In this document: one piece after another, positions 7,921 to 16,761 of the stretch | Layout of the letters: each line of letters starts with the position of its first letter | Numbering within the stretch: position 1 is the first letter of the stretch | Source of the DNA: Bacilli bacterium | GTDB taxonomy: Bacteria > Bacillota_I > Bacilli_A > RF39 > UBA660 | Direction: 5' to 3' | Assembly (NCBI GenBank): GCA_017519965.1 | Contig: JAFWRK010000068.1 | Span: 1 to 19,892 of the forward strand | Length of the DNA stretch: 19,892 nucleotides | Notes under the pieces: generated by a model | What the model saw: the letters and a program-made list of their open reading frames with translations, nothing else | What the model was told of the DNA's origin: nothing | Database searches by the model: none | Made by a program: the position numbers and the translations under genes

Positions 7921-9984
7921 CTATTCTGTTGCATATTTCTTTTCATTTAATAAATCAAATACTATTATATTATTAGATACATCTAATAAACTGTTTGTAT
8001 AGTCTGTATTACTCTTTATATATTCTTCACTTATTGCTTCTTGAGTAAGTGATAAGTATTCTCCTTTTTGACTATTATAATATACTTTATCTGTTACCCA
8101 GTTTCCATTAGGGAATACTACTATATTACTTCCTCTTACGTTAAATATATCATGTCCTAAAGAGTATTTATTATAGAATCCAAACATGTTACCTAATGTA
8201 GGTTGAACATCTATCATTCCCATTACTTCTGGTATTTCCATATTTAAATCTGTTCCGGCCATTTTATTAGTCCAGATAATAAATGGTACTTTTCTACCTA
8301 ATTCGTATTGATATGAGTCATATATTACATAATTTGGATCGTCTTCATCTAATATACCATCTGTTTCTTTATCATAATTATATAGTCTATTATAATCATT
8401 TCTAGGTAATCTAGCATCATGATCTCCATATAATATGAATACTGTATCTTCTAATAAATTATTAGCTTGTAGTTGTTCTATAAATTCTCCTAATGCTTGA
8501 TCAGCATAATGAAGTGACTTAAAGTAATTACCTAATTTAGTACCTTCCATATATGGGTATACTTTTTCTTCTTGTGTTCCATCTTCTAAAGTAATAGTCT
8601 CTTTTAATGTAACATCAAATTCTCCATACTTTTCTACATCTGAGAATGGTGTATGATTACTTAACATTATTAATAGACCATACCAATTATCTTTTTTCTT
8701 ATTAATTGTATTTAATTTTTTAATTGATTGAGTAAAGAATTCCTTATCTGATAGTCCTAATCCAATAATATTTTCTGGATTAACTGTATAATCACTTTTT
8801 GCATAAAATCTTTGATATCCTAAAGAATTATGCATAGCTCTTCTATTCCAGAAATCTGCATTATTAGCATGCATACTAAATGTGTAATAACCTTTCTCAT
8901 TTAAGAACTTAGGAGTTGAGTTATATATTCTATCTGAATAAGATACAAATGCTGTACCTGATTTAGTAGGCATTAAAGATGTATTATATGTTAATTCAGT
9001 ATCTGAACTTGTTCCTACTGATACTTGTGAATAGAAGTTTGAGAAGTACATACCTTCTTTTGCTAATTTATTTAATGTTGGTGTTACTTCTACTCCATTA
9101 AATGATAAACCTATAGCGTTAGTCATCATACTTTCTCCGTGAATAACTATAACGTTCTTTCCTTCGAAGATATTAGAATATCTATTAGTTTCTCCTACAT
9201 CTTTTCTATCTATAAAATATTCATCAAATGTTCTTTTAGCTGTTTCATATCCAAACATAGCATTAATCTTAGGTTGTATTGATGTTACTACATCATTGGC
9301 TTGATATATATAAATACCAAATCTCATTACTATGTATTCTTTATTCCATTGTTTTACAAATCTTGTTACATCTAATGATGTTAGAGTTATACAATATATA
9401 AATAACATTACTAGTCCTACTGCTAGGGTTCTAGTCATTTTCTTTTTTCTTTCTGATTTTACTTCAATTTTTTTATATAGACGTTTTTTATTTGTCTTAT
9501 AGTAGACTGTAAATAATACTAATGGTCCTAGTACATAAAATAAATCGTTTAATTGAATTACATTTTCTACTACTGCATCTCCTACATCACCAATATATTG
9601 TGTAAGTGATAACATTGATACTGATGCAAATGATGTATAAAATGTATAATATGCAGAATTAATCATACATATGGCAGATAAAAATATATCAAATATAATA
9701 TAGTATACAAATCTATTTTTAGGTTTAAACAAATATCCAAATGATCCTATTATAATAGCAATTGTTGTATCTGCTAAAACTGCTTTAAATGATAGGTAAT
9801 TTTCAATAGAATGCATACAAAAAAATCTAAGAACTGTTGAGTTAACTACTACTGTTATTACGAATGTTAAAAATAAAACATTATTTTTTAAGTATTCTTT
9901 AATTAAGTGTTCAGTCTTGATTCTTAGTAATTTCTTTTTTGTATTATTAACTAACTTTTTAAATCCTATTTTTATTCTTTTCAT
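7921..9984 (-). CDS. LtaS-like membrane sulfatase / phosphoglycerol transferase
   Basis: This is a member of the LtaS group of the alkaline phosphatase superfamily, whose members move glycerol-phosphate (or phosphoethanolamine) onto a growing polymer or lipid outside the cell. The protein is 687 residues, close to LtaS length (~650). Five membrane spans (~35-55, 63-85, 92-115, 147-163, 185-205) precede the extracellular enzyme domain. Key residues are visible: metal ligand Glu284 in HGESMM, nucleophile Thr325 in SVGTSSDTE, His444 in LSNHTPF, and Asp521-His522 in YGDHDARL. No clear signal-peptidase site is seen between span 5 and the enzyme domain. The start is the ATG at 9984 with GAGG seven bases upstream; a GTG five codons earlier overlaps that site. 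It heads a two-gene unit from the promoter at 10005-10033. Whether it makes lipoteichoic acid or modifies another polymer cannot be read from sequence. Confidence 0.85.
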   Translation of the reverse strand: MKRIKIGFKKLVNNTKKKLLRIKTEHLIKEYLKNNVLFLTFVITVVVNSTVLRFFCMHSIENYLSFKAVLADTTIAIIIGSFGYLFKPKNRFVYYIIFDIFLSAICMINSAYYTFYTSFASVSMLSLTQYIGDVGDAVVENVIQLNDLFYVLGPLVLFTVYYKTNKKRLYKKIEVKSERKKKMTRTLAVGLVMLFIYCITLTSLDVTRFVKQWNKEYIVMRFGIYIYQANDVVTSIQPKINAMFGYETAKRTFDEYFIDRKDVGETNRYSNIFEGKNVIVIHGESMMTNAIGLSFNGVEVTPTLNKLAKEGMYFSNFYSQVSVGTSSDTELTYNTSLMPTKSGTAFVSYSDRIYNSTPKFLNEKGYYTFSMHANNADFWNRRAMHNSLGYQRFYAKSDYTVNPENIIGLGLSDKEFFTQSIKKLNTINKKKDNWYGLLIMLSNHTPFSDVEKYGEFDVTLKETITLEDGTQEEKVYPYMEGTKLGNYFKSLHYADQALGEFIEQLQANNLLEDTVFILYGDHDARLPRNDYNRLYNYDKETDGILDEDDPNYVIYDSYQYELGRKVPFIIWTNKMAGTDLNMEIPEVMGMIDVQPTLGNMFGFYNKYSLGHDIFNVRGSNIVVFPNGNWVTDKVYYNSQKGEYLSLTQEAISEEYIKSNTDYTNSLLDVSNNIIVFDLLNEKKYATE

Positions 9985-10004
9985 CTGACTACCTCGCACT
10001 TATA

Positions 10005-10033
10005 ATTATAGCATTAATACATCTAATTTTCAA
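10005..10033 (-). promoter_or_regulatory. Extended -10 promoter for LtaS-like operon
   Basis: On the minus strand TTGAAA (10028-10033), a 17-bp spacer and TATAAT (10005-10010) preceded by TGC form an extended -10 promoter. It sits between the upstream operon's terminator and the ATG at 9984, leaving a leader of only about 15 nt. Confidence 0.8.
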
Positions 10034-10047
10034 TAAAGCCATACTAA

Positions 10048-10077
10048 TAAAAAAGTAGTTGAATTATTCAACTACTA
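10048..10077 (-). terminator. Intrinsic terminator with the stop codon in its loop
   Basis: A 10-bp perfect stem (10054-10063 with 10067-10076) has a 3-nt loop that is the TAA stop codon of the YihY-family gene (10064-10066). Six U residues follow on the minus transcript. It is a strong terminator placed directly on the end of the coding sequence. Confidence 0.92.
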
Positions 10078-10891
10078 TTTTTTCTTTTTCTTGATGATAA
10101 TGACCAGCATTTATAATCATTCCAAGTACAAATATATATGAAATTATATATAACCAGATTAATAATATAACTATATTTGAAATACTTCCATAAAACTTAT
10201 CATAATTTGTGAACGCTCCTATGTATATTGAATATATTTCTGAAGCTATTACCCATCCTATAGTTGTAAATATTGCTCCTTTAGTTGTTGTCTTTGATTT
10301 TATTCTCTCGTCTGGAGCTGTAATATATAATAATTTAATATTAAAATGTAATATTACTATTAAAAGTGGATATTTAATTAGTTGGTATGTAGTATTTAAT
10401 ATATCTACAAATCTATTATTAATATTAGCTAGTATTACTTCAAATATATAATCTCCAAATATTGGGATTAGGAAAAGGATAAAGAATAATCCTGCCATTA
10501 CAAATGTCATCATTATAGCCTTTGCTCTTCTTCTTATGAATGTTCTAGGAGTTAACCTATATATTTCATTAGAAGCTATTATCATTGAGTGTGGACCATT
10601 AGAAGCTAAAATAAATGCTGATATAAAGAACACTACAATATTAAAGTTAGGTCCTTTATTATTTATTACATCTATTATGAAATTACTTACTCCTGTAGGA
10701 ATAGTTCCTTTCATTAGTGATTCTAATGTTTCTACTGGTATTGATAATTTAGAAGCAATTGCTCCTAAGAGAGCTGCTAAAGGTATTAAAGACATGACCA
10801 TAAAAAAAGCAAGCTGACCGGGTAATACCCTCATTTCAGGTCTTTTTATCATATCAATAACTTTTCTAAAAAAACCTTTTGCTTGCTCCAT
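10064..10891 (-). CDS. YihY/UPF0761-family integral membrane protein
   Basis: This 275-residue polytopic protein has six likely membrane spans (about 25-49, 83-99, 124-149, 170-192, 204-226, 237-263). It shows the family hallmarks: an N-terminal PGQLAFFMVMSLIPL segment, a polar NGPHSMIIASNEIYR stretch, and the C-terminal YGSI...LLIWLYIISYIFVLGMIINA block. The family was once mis-called RNase BN; its true role is unknown, and a transport or envelope role is usually supposed. Length is typical. It is the last gene of a three-gene unit, 13 bases after the stop of the GGDEF-like sensor gene, with AAAGGTGA as ribosome-binding site. The coupling to a sensor protein is notable but does not reveal function. 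Confidence 0.88.
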   Translation of the reverse strand: MEQAKGFFRKVIDMIKRPEMRVLPGQLAFFMVMSLIPLAALLGAIASKLSIPVETLESLMKGTIPTGVSNFIIDVINNKGPNFNIVVFFISAFILASNGPHSMIIASNEIYRLTPRTFIRRRAKAIMMTFVMAGLFFILFLIPIFGDYIFEVILANINNRFVDILNTTYQLIKYPLLIVILHFNIKLLYITAPDERIKSKTTTKGAIFTTIGWVIASEIYSIYIGAFTNYDKFYGSISNIVILLIWLYIISYIFVLGMIINAGHYHQEKEKIVVE

Positions 10892-10904
10892 TTATATCAC
10901 CTTT

Positions 10905-12944
10905 TTACTTATATTCTTCTTTGTTTGTTATCATCTCTAAAGTAGCTTCATTTATAGCATCATCTAATGTTTTTATTTCATCTGTTATCATACTATATCC
11001 TACTGCTGCTCCAAATTCATGTGGAAGTGACTTCATTTCTTTTGATAATTTCTTAGTATATGTACTTATTTGTCTATCACTATAACCAACTAAGTATATT
11101 AAGAATTCATTTCCATCTGTTCTTATTATTTCACTATTTTCTAATTGTGTATTAACTAATACTCCTGCTGCTTTGATAATTAATTGATCTCCTTCTTCAT
11201 GACCATAATTATCATTTACATATTTAACACTATTTAAATCTACTATTACTATTGCTTGTGGGAATACATTACAATCTTCCCATTCTGGCATTTTAGCATT
11301 TAAATAATTTCTATTCTTTAGAGAAGTTAACATATCAGTATATTTGTGTCTATCAGTTATCTTAACCTTTTTAATTTGCTTTTTCTTCTTAATTATAAAT
11401 ATTATCAATGATAATAATATTAATGGTATAAATATTATTAACAATACTGTTATGTATGCTTGTTCTAATGTTGAATCTTTTAATATTGATGCATTTAAGT
11501 TCTCTAATCCACTATTTCTATAATTGTAATATGAATTAGTGTTAATTATATAGTTAAATAATTTATAGAATGCTTCATTATTATTTTTAACCATAAATTT
11601 ATAATCATTCATCATTGTGTCTTTATAGATTAATTGTAAATCTTTAAATTTAGTTGTTTGATAATAACTATATACCTCAAAATCAACTATTATTAATTTA
11701 TCTTTAGCTTTATCTATTAATTCATCAATATCTTTGTATGTTTTTATTTTAGCTCTAGAGTTATTAGAAAAATAATTATATAATGAATATCCTTCTAACA
11801 TTGCTACTTCTTTGTCTTTTAGACTTTCAAATGAATTAACTATTGTATGATTATCTTTCTTTTCTAAAACTACATAGTCTTCTACAAATGTTGATAATGT
11901 TTCTAAATACTTATCACCATTGTAATTATAATAATCAAAAAATACATCTACTTTTCCAGCATCTATTGCTTTCTTTAATTCTTCTTTAGATTTATATTTT
12001 TTATACTTAAAATTGATATCAGTTAGTCTTGATATTCTATCTATGTATTCTCCAGCTATACCTGATACTTTACCATTTACATTTACTTCATATGGAGGAT
12101 TTTCTACATATCCGTAAACATAGTTTTTAGATACTAAAGCACTTTTTTCTTTAGCACTTATTTCATTTTTATCTACATAATAATCTAAGTATTGTTCATT
12201 ATATTCTTTAATATAATTTGTTTGTTTCCATTTATTATAGTACTTAACAACTATCTTGTTTAACTCTTTATCGTTATCACTTAAAGTTAATACTACTTGT
12301 TTTTTCATTTCAGTTAAATAGTAATTAATTGAATATGAATCATTTTTAATTATGTAGTCTAAGTACATTATACTTGGAACTACAATCATATTAACTTCTC
12401 CATTATCTAGTGCTTTATATAGTGTTGTTACATCATCATAATTTTTATATGATAGATAACTTCCACTCTTTAAGTAATAACTTACTTCTTCTGCATCTTT
12501 TGTAAATACTCCTAATGTTATATTCTTAATATCTTGAATATGATTTATTCTTTGATATGTTTTACCTACTATTATGTAGTTATCATTAAATATTAATAAA
12601 TCATTCTTATTAAGAGCTGTCTCATTATCTAGTATTCTTATTCTATAACTGTTTCCAGTTGGATCCGAATTTTTTAAATATGATATTTTATTAAATTCAA
12701 TTCCTATGTTTTCTTCAAAATCTTCTAAAAAGTTAAAGATTACTCCACTACCATTTTCTCCATATAGTGGGTAATCATTTATAACTTCAAAGTCAAATTT
12801 CTTTTCTTTATTCTCTACTACCCATTTCTTTTCTTTTACTGTTAATGTTGTAGTTGAGTCTTCTTTATTGTAATATCTATAAACAAATACAAAAGTTACA
12901 GCTGCGATAATTATTGGTATTATTATTGATAACTTTTTTTTCAT
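10905..12944 (-). CDS. Membrane sensor with solute-binding-like domains and degenerate GGDEF domain
   Basis: This 679-residue protein has a first membrane anchor (~6-22), an extracytoplasmic region (~35-490), a second span (~497-518), a short basic linker and a cytoplasmic GGDEF-family domain (~532-679). The outer region reads as two solute-binding (SBP_bac_3-like) domains: about 50-255, and 270-475 beginning YGYVENPPYEVNVNGKVSG. The GGDEF domain keeps VDLNSVKYVNDNYGHEEGD, but the signature itself is DGNEF (610-614, in RTDGNEF), with Asn in place of the metal-binding Asp/Glu. No RxxD inhibitory site precedes it. It may therefore bind nucleotide without making c-di-GMP, or be catalytically altered. 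The ribosome-binding site AGGTG overlaps the TAG of the upstream gene, eight bases away, so translation is probably coupled. The ligand is unknown. Confidence 0.82.
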   Translation of the reverse strand: MKKKLSIIIPIIIAAVTFVFVYRYYNKEDSTTTLTVKEKKWVVENKEKKFDFEVINDYPLYGENGSGVIFNFLEDFEENIGIEFNKISYLKNSDPTGNSYRIRILDNETALNKNDLLIFNDNYIIVGKTYQRINHIQDIKNITLGVFTKDAEEVSYYLKSGSYLSYKNYDDVTTLYKALDNGEVNMIVVPSIMYLDYIIKNDSYSINYYLTEMKKQVVLTLSDNDKELNKIVVKYYNKWKQTNYIKEYNEQYLDYYVDKNEISAKEKSALVSKNYVYGYVENPPYEVNVNGKVSGIAGEYIDRISRLTDINFKYKKYKSKEELKKAIDAGKVDVFFDYYNYNGDKYLETLSTFVEDYVVLEKKDNHTIVNSFESLKDKEVAMLEGYSLYNYFSNNSRAKIKTYKDIDELIDKAKDKLIIVDFEVYSYYQTTKFKDLQLIYKDTMMNDYKFMVKNNNEAFYKLFNYIINTNSYYNYRNSGLENLNASILKDSTLEQAYITVLLIIFIPLILLSLIIFIIKKKKQIKKVKITDRHKYTDMLTSLKNRNYLNAKMPEWEDCNVFPQAIVIVDLNSVKYVNDNYGHEEGDQLIIKAAGVLVNTQLENSEIIRTDGNEFLIYLVGYSDRQISTYTKKLSKEMKSLPHEFGAAVGYSMITDEIKTLDDAINEATLEMITNKEEYK

Positions 12945-12952
12945 CTAATCAC

Positions 12953-13423
12953 CTATCTATCTTTTGTCCATGTAATATTTTCTTTTGTATGATGTTTATA
13001 TCCTAAAATTGGGAATTGTCCCTTATCTTCTGTATCTCCATCTTTACTAATAAATAATTGAATATCATAATACTCTTTAATCTTATCACTTAGTTCTCCA
13101 ACAGCATCTTTAGCAATATTCTTAGAATCATCTCTTGATTTATCATCATTTACTGTAATAAGAATATTTAAAATTCTACCTTGTCTTCTAATTGATATAC
13201 TTTTTACTGATTCACCTATTTTAGCTTTAATAGTATCAGTTTCTTTACTAGTATCTACTTTTACTGACTTAATTCCGCTTAGTCTTTCACCATAGATAGC
13301 TCCTTCTTCATTATCAGTAAATATTGCAAATATTTTTATAGCAAACACTATTAATAATATAATTAATATTACTAGTAATATTAGTAATTTTCTTTTTTTA
13401 ATAAAATTTAATACTTTTTTCAT
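12953..13423 (-). CDS. Small single-span membrane-anchored hypothetical protein
   Basis: This 156-residue protein has a basic start (MKKVLNFIKKRKL), one strong membrane span (~13-34) and an extracytoplasmic domain. Residues ~55-125 alternate strand and helix (SIRRQGRILNILITV, then a lysine-rich helix). The C-terminal part contains FPILGYKHHTKENITW. The layout resembles small conserved envelope proteins of low-GC Firmicutes, but I cannot name the family. It is the first gene of the unit that continues into the GGDEF-like sensor and the YihY protein. Its promoter is at 13447-13476, and the ribosome-binding site AGGA lies nine bases before ATG. It may assist or be sensed by the sensor next door; that is inference from position only. 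Confidence 0.8.
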   Translation of the reverse strand: MKKVLNFIKKRKLLILLVILIILLIVFAIKIFAIFTDNEEGAIYGERLSGIKSVKVDTSKETDTIKAKIGESVKSISIRRQGRILNILITVNDDKSRDDSKNIAKDAVGELSDKIKEYYDIQLFISKDGDTEDKGQFPILGYKHHTKENITWTKDR

Positions 13424-13446
13424 ATCATCACATCCTAGTATAAATA

Positions 13447-13476
13447 ATTATACACTATTTTTATACTCTATTTCAA
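13447..13476 (-). promoter_or_regulatory. Promoter of the sensor-YihY operon
   Basis: On the minus strand TTGAAA (13471-13476), an 18-bp spacer and TATAAT (13447-13452) lie 24 bases before the ATG at 13423. It sits directly after the gatB stop. No terminator is seen between gatB and this promoter, so readthrough from the gat operon is possible. Confidence 0.72.
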
Positions 13477-13485
13477 CAGACTTTA

Positions 13486-14907
13486 TTACTTTAGTTCTTC
13501 TATTAATATATCCATAGCCATCTTTGGATTAACTGATCCTTTTGTTTCTTTCATTACTTGTCCCATTAGATATTTAATAGCTCTATCATGTCCTGCTTTA
13601 TAATCATCAACTGATTCTTTATTAGCTTCTATTACTTTTTTAACAACTTCTTTAATCATAGAATCATCTGTAATATTTTGTACTCCAGATTCTTTCATAA
13701 TACTTTCTATTGTCTCTTCACTAGTCATTATTTTCTCTATTATTTCTTTTAAATTCTTACTAGTTAATGTATTATTATCCATTAAATTAACTAATTCTAA
13801 GAATCTTTCCTTTGTTAGTGTTGTTTCATTTAACTTTTTATCTTCTTTATTAAGATATGCTGAGATATCTCCTAATAGTAAGTTAGATGCTATTTTAAAA
13901 TTAATTTTTTCTTCTAATAAATCATTTATAAAATCTGATAGTTGTCTATTTTGAACTAATTTTGTAGCATTTGCTTCTAATATACCTTTTTCAATGTACT
14001 TTTCTTTTCTTTCTTCTGGTAGCATTGGAATAGTTTTAATAACACTATCTATCATTTCATCTGTAATAATTACAGTTGGTATATCTGGTTCTGGGAAATA
14101 TCTATAGTCATTTCCTGTTTCTTTTACACGCATTAGTACAGTATCGCCAATTTTGTCATCATATCTTCTAGTTTGTGGTTCTATACTTCCACCTTCATCA
14201 TAGATTTTTGCTTGACGAGCTATTTCTTTTTCTATACTTAATCCTACATTAGATATTGAACCAATGTTTTTGATTTCTGCTTTTGTACCAAATGGATCTG
14301 ATTCATTCTTTCTTATTGATACGTTAGCATCTGCTCTCATTGATCCTTCTTCCATTTTACAGTCTGATACATCAGTATAGAATAGTAATTCTTTTAATTT
14401 TTCTAAGTATAATTTTGCTTCTTTTGCACTCTTTATACATGGTTTAGTTACTATTTCTATTAAAGGTACTCCTGCTCTATTAAAGTCTAATAATGTTTTA
14501 TCTTGTCTATGAGTACTTTTACATGTATCTTCTTCTATATGCATTTCTTCTATATATATTTTTTTCTTTATGCCATCATCATCTATTTCTATATAACCAT
14601 CATATCCTATAGGAGTTCTTGCTTGAGTAATTTGATAGTTTTTAGAATTATCTGGATAGAAATAATTTTTTCTATCAAAGTGCATTTCTCTTCTTATGTT
14701 ACAATTTAATACTGTTGCTGCTTTAATAGCTAAATTTATTACTTCTTTATTTAATGTTGGTAATGTTCCTGGATATCCTAAGTCAATAACATTAGTTAAT
14801 GAGTTAGCCATTTGTCCATATCCATTAGTAGAGTTTGAAAAAATCTTTGTCTTTGTTTTTAATTCTACGTGTACTTCTATACCTATTGTTGGAATATAAT
14901 TAGACAT
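13486..14907 (-). CDS. gatB: Aspartyl/glutamyl-tRNA amidotransferase subunit B
   Basis: GatB is the kinase and tRNA-binding subunit of GatCAB. This complex activates mis-charged Glu-tRNA(Gln) or Asp-tRNA(Asn) with ATP and converts it to Gln-tRNA or Asn-tRNA in the cytoplasm. The 473-residue length is normal for the family. The N-terminal IGIEVHVELKTKTKIFS motif, LGYPGTLPTLN and the FDRKNYFYPDNSKNYQIT block are signature GatB sequences, as is YRYFPEPDIP. The C-terminal ~150 residues form the YqeY-like helical tRNA-binding tail, ending in PKMAMDILIEELK. The ATG overlaps the gatA stop by one base (TAATG), and its GGAGGTG site lies within the end of gatA, so the two are translationally coupled. 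Confidence 0.97.
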   Translation of the reverse strand: MSNYIPTIGIEVHVELKTKTKIFSNSTNGYGQMANSLTNVIDLGYPGTLPTLNKEVINLAIKAATVLNCNIRREMHFDRKNYFYPDNSKNYQITQARTPIGYDGYIEIDDDGIKKKIYIEEMHIEEDTCKSTHRQDKTLLDFNRAGVPLIEIVTKPCIKSAKEAKLYLEKLKELLFYTDVSDCKMEEGSMRADANVSIRKNESDPFGTKAEIKNIGSISNVGLSIEKEIARQAKIYDEGGSIEPQTRRYDDKIGDTVLMRVKETGNDYRYFPEPDIPTVIITDEMIDSVIKTIPMLPEERKEKYIEKGILEANATKLVQNRQLSDFINDLLEEKINFKIASNLLLGDISAYLNKEDKKLNETTLTKERFLELVNLMDNNTLTSKNLKEIIEKIMTSEETIESIMKESGVQNITDDSMIKEVVKKVIEANKESVDDYKAGHDRAIKYLMGQVMKETKGSVNPKMAMDILIEELK

Positions 14908-16358
14908 TATTTTTCACCTCCATTTGGATCTAGTTCTAGATTTAGTTTCTTTTCAATAAAAGATGCTAATTGATACATTTTAGCTTCTTCAAAGGAATTA
15001 CCAATTATTTGCATTCCTATAGGCATATGATCTTTACTAAATCCTACTGGTACATTTAATCCTGGAAGTCCAGCCATATTTACTGGTATTACTAAAATAT
15101 CATCCATAAAGCTCTTTCTTGGATCATCCATTGGATCTGTTAGGTCATATGCAGTTGTTACTGTTGTTGGAGCTATAATTAAATCATAATTATCAAATAC
15201 TCTTTTAAATTCTTTTCTCATATCATCTCTTATAGATAATGCTTTATTATAATAAATCTTAGCATTTTCTCCACTTAGTAAGTATGATCCTACCATGATA
15301 CGACGTTTTACTTCTTCTCCAAATCCTTTTCCTCTAGTTTCTAGATATAAATCTTCTATGTTCTTTGGATTTTCTTCAGAATATCCATATCTTATTCCAT
15401 CAAATCTAGCTAGATTTGAACTTGCTTCTCCCATAGCTATAATTTGATATAGTGTCATGGCATTCTCTAAATATTTAACATCAACATAGTCAACTGTTAC
15501 ATTATTATCTTCTAATAATTTAATAGTCTCTTTTATTTTATCTTTTATTTCTTCTGATACGATATCACTCATTAAATAGTTAGGTACTGCTATCTTCATA
15601 CCTGATACATCTTTACCAATTAATCTTGTGAAATCTTCTACTTCTTTATTGGCACTTGTTAAGTCTTTTTCATCATGACCTGAAATAGCATTTAATAGAA
15701 TAGCATTTTCATATACATTCTTTGTCATTGGCCCCATTTGGTCTAGACTAGATGCAAAAGCAACTAATCCATAACGAGATATTCTTCCATATGTTGGTTT
15801 CATTCCTACTATTCCTGTATATGATGCTGGCTGTCTAATAGATCCTCCAGTATCTGATCCTATAGCAAATAATAAGTCTCTTGCTGCTATAGTTGCTGCA
15901 GATCCTCCTGATGAACCTCCACATATTTTATTTTTATTCCATGGATTTTTTGGAGCACCAAAGTAACTTGTTCTAGAAGATGATCCCATAGCAAATTCAT
16001 CCATATTTGTTTTACCAATAATAATCATATTTTTTTCATTTATTTTATCTACTATAGTAGCATCATAAAGTGGGATAAAATTATCTAATATATGAGATGC
16101 ACAAGTTGTTTTTAATCCTTTTGTAACTATATTGTCTTTTAATGCTATAGGAAGTCCAAATAAAATATTATCTACTTCTTTATCTTCTAATTCTTTTGCT
16201 CTTTTGATTGCTTCTTCTTTATTTAATGTAATATAAGCATTTAATTCTTTATTAGATTCAATATTATCAAACGCTTCGTTTACTAAGTCTATAGGTTTAA
16301 TCTTTTTTTCTTTTAATAACTCATGTATTTCTTCTATATTTTTATTTAAATATTTCAT
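14907..16358 (-). CDS. gatA: Aspartyl/glutamyl-tRNA amidotransferase subunit A
   Basis: GatA is the glutaminase subunit of GatCAB. It releases ammonia from glutamine and passes it to GatB. The 483-residue protein carries the amidase signature with a full Ser-cisSer-Lys triad: Lys74 (in IALKDNIV), Ser149 (in GGSSGGSAA) and Ser173 (in GSDTGGSIRQPAS). Typical downstream blocks GMKPTYGRISRYGL and SLDQMGPM are intact, and near the C-terminus so are NMAGLPGLNVPVG and PIGMQIIG. The start is the ATG at 16358, one base after the gatC stop and preceded by AAGGTG. Upstream in-frame GTG codons lie within gatC and its overlap and are not needed. The operon order gatC-gatA-gatB is the common one in Firmicutes. 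Confidence 0.97.
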   Translation of the reverse strand: MKYLNKNIEEIHELLKEKKIKPIDLVNEAFDNIESNKELNAYITLNKEEAIKRAKELEDKEVDNILFGLPIALKDNIVTKGLKTTCASHILDNFIPLYDATIVDKINEKNMIIIGKTNMDEFAMGSSSRTSYFGAPKNPWNKNKICGGSSGGSAATIAARDLLFAIGSDTGGSIRQPASYTGIVGMKPTYGRISRYGLVAFASSLDQMGPMTKNVYENAILLNAISGHDEKDLTSANKEVEDFTRLIGKDVSGMKIAVPNYLMSDIVSEEIKDKIKETIKLLEDNNVTVDYVDVKYLENAMTLYQIIAMGEASSNLARFDGIRYGYSEENPKNIEDLYLETRGKGFGEEVKRRIMVGSYLLSGENAKIYYNKALSIRDDMRKEFKRVFDNYDLIIAPTTVTTAYDLTDPMDDPRKSFMDDILVIPVNMAGLPGLNVPVGFSKDHMPIGMQIIGNSFEEAKMYQLASFIEKKLNLELDPNGGEK

Positions 16359-16359
16359 A

Positions 16360-16668
16360 TTAAGCACCTTCACTTTCACCAATTACTACTGGTACTGAAA
16401 TATAATTACCAGAGTGTCTAGGAGCATTTTCTACTACTGCTTTAGGGTCTAACATACTACCTTCACTATCTTCTCTTAAAGATGTATTAGACTCCCATGG
16501 AGCTATTAAAATATCATTGTCATAACCTTCTACTTCATTTATCTTTTCTACATCATTTAGTAACTTTCTTAATTGAACACGATACTTTTCTATTTCTTCT
16601 TCTGTTAATTTAATTCTAGCTAGATTTGCTACGTGTAATATTTCTTCTCGACTTAGTTTTTCTTCCAT
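16360..16668 (-). CDS. gatC: Aspartyl/glutamyl-tRNA amidotransferase subunit C
   Basis: GatC is the small structural subunit that wraps around GatA and stabilises the GatCAB complex. At 102 residues it has the usual length. The N-terminal helix pair LSREEILHVANLARIKLTEEE is the family hallmark. The middle of the protein carries a Pro/Asp-rich linker, and LREDSEG and the VENAPRHSGNYISVP block near the C-terminus match the part that runs along GatA. It is the first gene of the operon, with a strong AGGAGGT ribosome-binding site seven bases before ATG and its own promoter at 16695-16724. Confidence 0.96.
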   Translation of the reverse strand: MEEKLSREEILHVANLARIKLTEEEIEKYRVQLRKLLNDVEKINEVEGYDNDILIAPWESNTSLREDSEGSMLDPKAVVENAPRHSGNYISVPVVIGESEGA

Positions 16669-16694
16669 AAGGTATACCTCCTCAAAACAGTTTT

Positions 16695-16724
16695 ATTATA
16701 TCACTTAAACATTGTCTTTGTAAA
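16695..16724 (-). promoter_or_regulatory. Promoter of the gatCAB operon
   Basis: On the minus strand TTTACA (16719-16724), an 18-bp spacer and TATAAT (16695-16700) lie 26 bases before the gatC start. No T-box or other leader structure fits in the short leader. Confidence 0.75.
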
Positions 16725-16730
16725 TTAAAC

Positions 16731-16761
16731 AAAAAGAAATAGAGAAATATATTTCTCTATT
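16731..16761 (-). terminator. Intrinsic terminator overlapping the stop of the repeat protein
   Basis: A 24-base perfect palindrome (16738-16761) folds into a stem with an ATATAT loop. On the minus transcript it is followed by a U-rich run (UUUCUUUUU). The TAG stop of the repeat protein (16757-16759) lies inside the 5' arm. It separates that gene from the gat promoter. Confidence 0.85.

Noticed and set aside
10209..10817. Plus-strand ORFs opposite the YihY gene
   Set aside because: They are antisense shadows of a well-supported membrane protein, with no ribosome-binding sites or recognisable motifs.
16669..16756. T-box or other leader before gatC
   Set aside because: The distance from promoter to ATG is under 30 bases, too short for a leader RNA; the hairpin there is the upstream gene's terminator.
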